Positions 21,420-64,000 of a stretch of 64,000 nt of DNA are shown here, piece by piece. Positions within the stretch are counted from its first letter, which is position 1. Every line of letters starts with the position of its first letter. The notes under the pieces were generated by a model. The model was not told the DNA's origin. It did no database searches and was given only the letters and a program-made list of their open reading frames with translations. This DNA is from Pseudorasbora parva (taxonomy: Eukaryota > Chordata > Actinopteri > Cypriniformes > Gobionidae): the NCBI RefSeq assembly GCF_024679245.1, contig NC_090177.1, positions 19,989,950 to 20,053,949 on the forward strand, written 5' to 3'. The position numbers were made by a program, and so were the translations under genes.

Positions 21420-23720
21420 TGAGAGCAGCTAACAGTCTGCCTGGGACTCTCCACATCCCGGGAGAGGGGCAGATCTGTACACATAGAGAGGGACGGAAGG
21501 AGATTGTTGTTCACTATGCCATAGACTATGGGGGCTGGACTCCAAACCGTGTTCTCCTTTGCATCCTCTTTAACTCCTGCTCCTTCCTTCAACTTCCTCC
21601 TGCTCCTCCACTGGCTGTAGGACTGCAAAGCACTTCCTGTCATTAAACGTATCCCCATAGACATATGCACATACACACGCTGCAATAAAGACATTGCCTG
21701 AATTGTGACGGTGCGTTCGGTGTATGTGTACATGTGCTGTATTGCACATTAATTCACACACATGCAGGCTGCGTCTCAAATTTGTGACGATGCAATACTT
21801 TATATATTCTTATATATATGTATTAGTATGTGTGTGTGTGTGTTTGAGAGAAACATGATGCTTTAACGTTCTGTACGATCTTTTACCTTGCTGTTTTAGA
21901 GTTGTTGTTTTTTTTAGTTTTCAGGTGGCCACCACGCTCATCTGACCCTTGCTCATCTTACCTCATTTTTAACCTGTTATATACGTTTATAATCAACGTG
22001 TGCATGTGAGCTTCTTGTGTGGGTGTACAGTGATGCACAACGGAAAATAGCAGTTTGTGAAGGACTGATACACTAAGACTGCCTTGTTAGCATGTAACCT
22101 TTTTGCTATATATAAACTGTATTGTATTGGCACATTGCATTCAGTTTGGGCTACAGAACCTCATAGTTGTCGTTGCCCTATCTTTGTTTTCTTGTGTACG
22201 ACAAACTCAGAAACCGCAAATAGCTTACTGGCCGAGGTTATGATGTAAGATTCATTGTAATCAGGACCCTTGCGCATAGTCCAGTGTCTTGAGAAATCGA
22301 ATGAACGCCTTTCCAAAGTTAGCCAGTTTCTTTCACTGTGATCATAATGTTCTAAATTCAACTAGATTGAGTTACGTTGGCCATAATTAGTTAAGGCTCC
22401 TAATTTTTGCCCTGTCTTGTTCTTTTTTTATTATTATTATATAACTTTATTAACTCATGAGATAAATCCTGCTGCTGTTTATTGAATCCCATTTCTGCTA
22501 CATTAAAAAGAAAAAAATATGACAAACGAATACTAATCAGATAAAAGGTCAATTATGTGAATAAAAAGTCAGATTTATGGCATAAAAGTCATAATTACAA
22601 TTAAAAACTCTTAATAATAAGATAAAAAGTCGCAATTATGACAAGTTTGAATTATGAGAGAAGTCATACCTATGACAAAAAGTAGAACTTGTGATTAAAA
22701 ATGCAACATTTTGTCATAATTCTGACATTTTATTGTGTGGTGGAAATTTCCGTACGTTTTTTACAGTAATGCAGCCCTAGTGCCTCTATACCCTCTCGTT
22801 CTAGTGCCTCCCTCCCGATGCTTTGTAACACTATTTGTTTCTCTGCTCGCTTCTCCACCCATAAAACATACACAGTCCCCGATAAAACTTTAAAGAGACA
22901 AGGATTCTGCCTTATGAATCACACGAGTGCCTCTTTATAGGTTAACCTCACTCCATGTCGCTATTGTATTCAGGCATCTGTCAGGAGATGTTAAAAGCTT
23001 TATCTGTATCATCAGTCCTGGGTCAATAAATTAACAATAATGCCTTTAATAGTTTTTAAACAGTCAGAGAGCACTGCCCTGAATTTTATGCATATTCTAT
23101 ACTGCCACCTGGATATAATAGGGTGCTATTACATCTAACTAGAAGGCTGCAGGGAACAAAGAGCATGCAAATCTACTGTTTGAATGGTTTTACCTGTACC
23201 AAGATGTTTATCCAAACACATGGTCTTGTCTTTTTTACACATTATCAGACACTTTTAAAATTAAGGCAGCATATAAACAAGGGACTAAGATGTACTGTTG
23301 TTCCTCAGTATATGTAACTTGAATTCTCCTTGATTTTCTGTCATTATTTGCAGCTCGTAATGCCGCATTAACACAATATCAGTCCGAAATGTATATAGGC
23401 CTGTCAGAATGCACTAAAACATTTTGGATTATTTTTCTGTTTGGTGTCTCAGAGATTGTCAGATTTTCTTTCAAACAACATATCAAACTTACCACTTGAC
23501 CGATATCTCACGAATGCCTCCTGGTTTAAGTGTTGACCTTTGCTTTTGTGTTATATCATGTGCTGTAGTAATACAGCAGAACCCATATAGAGGATTGTTG
23601 ACCTGAAATGAGCAGAATGGAGAATTTTTTTGCTTCACTGGCACTTTTTCTAAGATTTTTTTCTTTATTGTACGCTGCCAGGACTAGAAATGCCTATAAT
23701 AAATCTTTTTTTTTTGAGTG
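21420..23720 (+). other. atf7: atf7 3' UTR, extent uncertain
   Basis: No further ORF. AATAAA signals occur at about 21683 (gcaataaagac), 23024 (tcaataaatt) and 23699 (ataataaatc). The first would give a short and the last a long UTR; the real end cannot be fixed from sequence alone. A decayed minisatellite lies inside at 22500-22740. Confidence 0.5.
22500..22740. repeat. decayed minisatellite (aaaaagtc.caattatga unit)
   Basis: Roughly ten diverged units of about 20-22 bases around the pattern gataaaaagtcgcaattatg. Confidence 0.6.
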
Positions 23721-24343
23721 TTGTAAGACAGAAATGTAGAAATTCGTTTGTAGACTTTTTTTTTTCTCAATATCTTTTTGTTCTTCTAACAGTTTGTACT
23801 CAAATATTTGTAGTTATTTTTTATTTGTAAAGATTAATAAGAATGCCTTGAGCCGACTCCTGTCTGATTCCCCCCCTCACTTTAATCACTTTAAAGTTAG
23901 ATCAGATTTCTGTCTTGATGGACTTAATTCATAATTCCAACATAATGCACAAATAATTTATTATGGAATTATTTAATGCTTATTGAAATTGAATGCAGTT
24001 TCCCTGAAATAGACTGAACAAAACAAAGTCCTTTAGAATATAGGAGGATCATAGGCAAAAGATTAAAGGATGTTTTAAGAATATGTATTTTATGGAAAAT
24101 AGCCTCACTCCAAGTTGGACTGATAATTTTTGAAATTGTCCTTGTAATGTACATATGTGTACCATATATATTTACTATTTTTCATGCATGTTGAAGTGAA
24201 ACTCTGAACACAGTGCTGCAGTTTTGATTAAACAAAAAACAAAAACAAATGTCTTTAGTCTTATTCAGGCACCACAAAAGATTGTATGTGCTTAACATGT
24301 TTTTCAATGTAATAATTTGTGTTCGAATTTTATAAACTATTTG

Positions 24344-24344
<1 letters not shown>
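23721..24344. other. intergenic, nothing recognised
   Basis: AT-rich spacer between atf7 and the transposon cluster upstream of dip2b. Confidence 0.45.

Positions 24345-24405
<61 letters not shown>
24345..24405. repeat. (AT)n microsatellite
   Basis: About 30 AT units adjoining a decayed Tc1 element. Confidence 0.92.
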
Positions 24406-24408
<3 letters not shown>

Positions 24409-24429
24409 CTGTATACATATTCTAAGGAA

Positions 24430-25618
24430 CACCATACTAATACTTTTTGACCCCTTTTCGCCTTCAGATCTGCCTTTATTCTACGTGGCATTGATTCAAC
24501 AAGGTGCTGAAAGCATTCTTTATAAATGTTGGCCCATATTGATAGGATAGCATCTTGTAGTTGATGGAGATTTGTGGGATGCACATCCAGGGCATGAAGC
24601 TCCCGTTCCACCACATCCCAAAGATGCTCTATTGGGTTGAGATCTGGTGACTGTAGGGGCCATTTTAGTACAGTGAACTCATTGTCATGTTCAAGAAACC
24701 AATTTGAAATGATTCGAGCTTTGGGACATGGTGCATTATCCTACTGGAAGTAGCCATCAGAGGATGGGTGTATGGTGGTTATAAAGGGATTGACATGGTC
24801 AGAAACAATGCTCAGGTAGGCTGTGGCATTTAAACAATGCCCAATTGGCACTAAGGGGCCTAAAGTGTGTCAAGAAAACATCCCCCACACCATTACACCA
24901 CCACCACCAGCCTGCAGTGGTAACAAGGCATGATGGATCCATGTTCTCATTTTGTTTACACCAAATTCTGACTCTACCATCTGAATGCCTCAACAGAAAT
25001 CATGACTCATCAGAGCAGGCAACATTTTTCCAGTCTTCAACTGTCCAATGTTGGTGTGCTTGTGCAAATAGTAGCCTCTTTTTCCTATTTGTAGTGTAGA
25101 TGAGTGGTACCCGGTAGGGTCTTCTGCTGTTGTAGCTCATCCGTCTCAAGGTTGTGTGTGATGTGGCTTCACAAAAGCTTTGCTGCATACCTCGGTTGTA
25201 ACAAATTTATTTCAGTCAAAGTTGCTCTTCTATCAGCTTGAATCAGTCGGCCCATTCTCGTCTGACCTCTAACATCAACAAGGCATTTTCGCCCACAGGA
25301 CTGCCACATACTGGAAGTTTTTCCCTTTTCACACCATTCTTTGTAAAGCCTAGAAATGGTTGTGTGTGAAAATCCCAGTAACTGAGCAGATTGTGAAATA
25401 CTCAGACTTGCCCGTCTGGCACCAACAACCATGCCACGCTCAAAATTGCTTTAATCACCTTTCTTTCCCATTCTGACATTCAGTTGGAGTTCAGGAGATT
25501 GTCTTGACCAGGACCACGCCCCTAAATGTACTGAAGCAACTGCCATGTGATTGGTTGATTAGATAATTGCTTTAATAAAAAACTGAACAGGTGTTCCTAA
25601 TAATCCTTTAGGTGAGTG
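24430..25618 (-). mobile_element. decayed Tc1 element, near full length
   Basis: Minus-strand frames give a transposase in pieces. The helix-turn-helix region from 25432 reads ARRASLSISQSAQLLGFSHT and TISRLYKEWCEKG. A central part at 25188-25000 has TTNRKKRLLFAQAHQHWTVE and DWKNVACSDES, ending in the first catalytic Asp context. Then follow a Gly/Trp-rich piece near 24900 and the C-terminus at 24614 (HPTNLHQLQDAILSIWANIY). Several frameshifts and stops. The right terminal repeat reads, inverted, cactcacctaaaggattatt; the left end is diverged next to the (AT)n. Confidence 0.8.
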
Positions 25619-25639
25619 TACATATATATTGCAAAATAT

Positions 25640-26265
25640 ACTTCAAACTTCCAAACTTTGTGTGGCCTTCAGATTATCTCAAGAACAGTGCGTAGAGAGC
25701 TAATTGGAATAGGTTTCCATGGCCGAGCAGCTGCATCCAAGCCTTACATCACCAAATACAAATTGCAATGCAAAGCATCAGATGCAGTGGTGTAAAGCAT
25801 GCCGCCACTGGACTCTAGAGCAGTGTTGATGTACTCTCTGGAGTCTGGGTTTGGCGGTTGCCAGGAGAACAGCACTTGCCTGACTGCATTGTGCCAAGTG
25901 TAAAGTTTGGTGGTGAGGGGATTATGCTGTAGGGTTATTTTTCAGGTGTTGGGCTTGGCCCCTTAGTTCCCGTGAAAGGAACTCTTACTGCTCCAGCATA
26001 CCAATAAGACATTTTGGACAATTTAATGCTCCCAACTTTGTGGGAACAGTTTGGGAATGGCCCCTTCCTGTTTCAATGCGCACCAGTGCCCAAAGCAAGG
26101 TCCACAAAGACATGGATGAGCGAGTTTGGTGTGGAGTCTTGACCTTAACCCCACAGAACACCTTTGGGATGAATTAGAGCTGCAAAGGGTGGGCCAAGTC
26201 CATATTAAACTCTATGGATTAATGAGATGTCATGAAAGTTTTTGTGTATGTAAAGGCAGGCGTCC

Positions 26266-26275
<10 letters not shown>
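25640..26275 (+). mobile_element. second decayed Tc1 fragment
   Basis: The + strand holds degraded transposase sequence from the central domain (codons around 25690-25760 resemble the Arg-rich His-Gly-Arg region; 25850-25950 the Lys-Val-Trp-Trp-like region) to LDLNPTEHLWDELE at 26135-26176, the conserved motif near the third acidic residue. Many stops. It ends in gcaggcgtccctttatatata, close to a Tc1 terminus. Confidence 0.65.

Positions 26276-26341
<66 letters not shown>
26271..26341. repeat. (TA)n microsatellite
   Basis: About 35 units followed by a G10 run at 26342-26351. Confidence 0.92.
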
Positions 26342-26343
<2 letters not shown>

Positions 26344-26519
26344 GGGGGGGGTATGGGGAAAAATATTGTGGCGGTACAATGGTACAATAATCTATATTGA
26401 TAAAGTAATAGTAGCCTACCATACCTTACTACATTTCCTACCTTACATATTTTCATATTCAAATATGGTATTTATTTATATTGTCCTAAAAATACCATAG
26501 TAACGTTATGTTAAAAAAA

Positions 26520-26810
26520 TGGCAGTAGCGCAACTGCGTTTGTGTTGTCGCTAGAGGGCGCATGCGTGTCGTTTCGAGGTTTGTGTGTGTGTGTGTGTGT
26601 GTTTGGGGGTGTCATTGATCACACACAGGAGGTAAACGCGATCACGTGACCGAACAGTGCAGTTGGTGAGTTCTCACAGCATGGCGGAAGGAGTAGTTGT
26701 CCGGGATTGTTACTCACCTTTTAATTCATGTCTTCTGTCTTGACGGGAGGATTGTTGCCTCGAAGCGCATTTCTTCACACTTAAAACAACTTCAGCGTAT
26801 TCTAACAGCG
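26520..26810 (+). promoter_or_regulatory. dip2b: dip2b promoter/5' UTR with E-box and YY1-like site
   Basis: Upstream of the dip2b ATG, CpGs become frequent. A (GT)n lies at about 26581-26602. At 26641 the string atcacgtgac holds a CACGTG E-box (26643-26648) of the USF/TFE type. At 26681 catggcggaag resembles the initiator-proximal YY1 site AAnATGGCGG. No TATA box is evident, as expected for a housekeeping-type gene. The transcription start is not known. Confidence 0.5.
26681..26743 (+). other. upstream ORF in dip2b leader
   Basis: The ATG of the YY1-like motif opens a 20-codon frame (MAEGVVVRDCYSPFNSCLLS, then TGA at 26741-26743), ending 67 bases before the dip2b start and in a different frame. 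It matters only if transcription starts upstream of 26681. Confidence 0.35.
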
Positions 26811-63650
<36,840 letters not shown>

Positions 63651-64000
63651 GTACAAACATCACCACACACACTTCATATATGCAGGGATCCTAAACCAAA
63701 CCATGTGGTTCTCAAATCAAAGGCCCACCATTGTGCCAATATCCCAAGATATTTTTGGTATTTCTGCTGTTATTGACAAAGCTGTTTGTTTTAATAACCG
63801 AAACGTTGTGCATTGATCATAACATTTAATAACATGACACATTTTGTCATTCTATGGGTTAGGGTTACAGGAAACAAGTTTTAATAATGATTTAAATTGG
63901 TTGAGAATCACTGATCTACAGTAGGTCAGAGTTCAATTTCTATAGTTACATTTTATTTTAAGCAAAAATCAGAAAAGTTTGAAAACTTTGTTTCACTTTT
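63651..64000. other. dip2b: start of dip2b intron 6
   Basis: No feature seen before the window ends. Confidence 0.6.

Noticed and set aside
21239..21733. 164-residue minus-strand ORF
   Set aside because: A shadow of the last atf7 exon and its UTR.

Overview
The window looks like nuclear DNA of a ray-finned fish, most likely a cyprinid (carp, minnow or zebrafish-like). The evidence is two vertebrate genes split into short exons with GT-AG introns, very long microsatellites, and a dense nested load of fish-type DNA transposons (Tc1, hAT, Kolobok-like, ISL2EU-like, Harbinger-like, many MITEs). Nothing prokaryotic, viral or organellar was recognised. The species call is inference from repeat style.

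Two genes lie head to tail on the + strand. (1) atf7, the ATF2-family bZIP transcription factor, fills 7660-21419 with ten recognisable coding exons. They run from the second half of the C2H2 finger through the TPTPT transactivation sites and the proline-rich centre to the basic region and leucine zipper, ending at a TGA at 21417-21419. All exon phases join in frame to give 481 residues. The first coding residues (about 16, judging from human ATF7) lie upstream of the window or in an exon not found. A 3' UTR follows, possibly to about 23.7 kb. (2) dip2b (disco-interacting protein 2 B) starts at the ATG at 26811. Its exon 1 is separated by a 33.6-kb intron from exons 2-6 (60528-63650), giving the first 264 residues; the gene continues past the window.

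Region by region: 1-7.6 kb is transposon-rich DNA, probably an atf7 intron: an hAT fragment fused to a Tc1 fragment, a decayed minisatellite split by a MITE that itself holds a Kolobok-like element, and a second Kolobok-like element with an intact THAP ORF. 7.7-21.4 kb is atf7, with a 3.3-kb hAT, a LINE remnant, several MITEs and a Tc1 deletion derivative in its introns. 21.4-26.6 kb is the 3' UTR and intergenic DNA with two decayed Tc1 copies. 26.6-26.9 kb is the dip2b promoter and exon 1. 26.9-60.5 kb is intron 1, with nested hAT elements, an ISL2EU-like element carrying both of its signature genes as leading-exon remnants, two long palindromes centred on (AT)n, and microsatellites up to about 220 bp. 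60.5-64 kb holds dip2b exons 2-6.

The two genes have no obvious pathway link: ATF7 is a stress-kinase-responsive CRE-binding factor, and DIP2B is a large cytoplasmic adenylate-forming-domain protein with an N-terminal DMAP1-binding domain. The most interesting signals are in the mobile DNA. Two unrelated short transposons each keep a THAP first exon at one end and the opening exon of a different partner protein (P2RX7-C-like or YqaJ-type) at the other end on the opposite strand. Several nestings can be ordered in time from intact target-site duplications.
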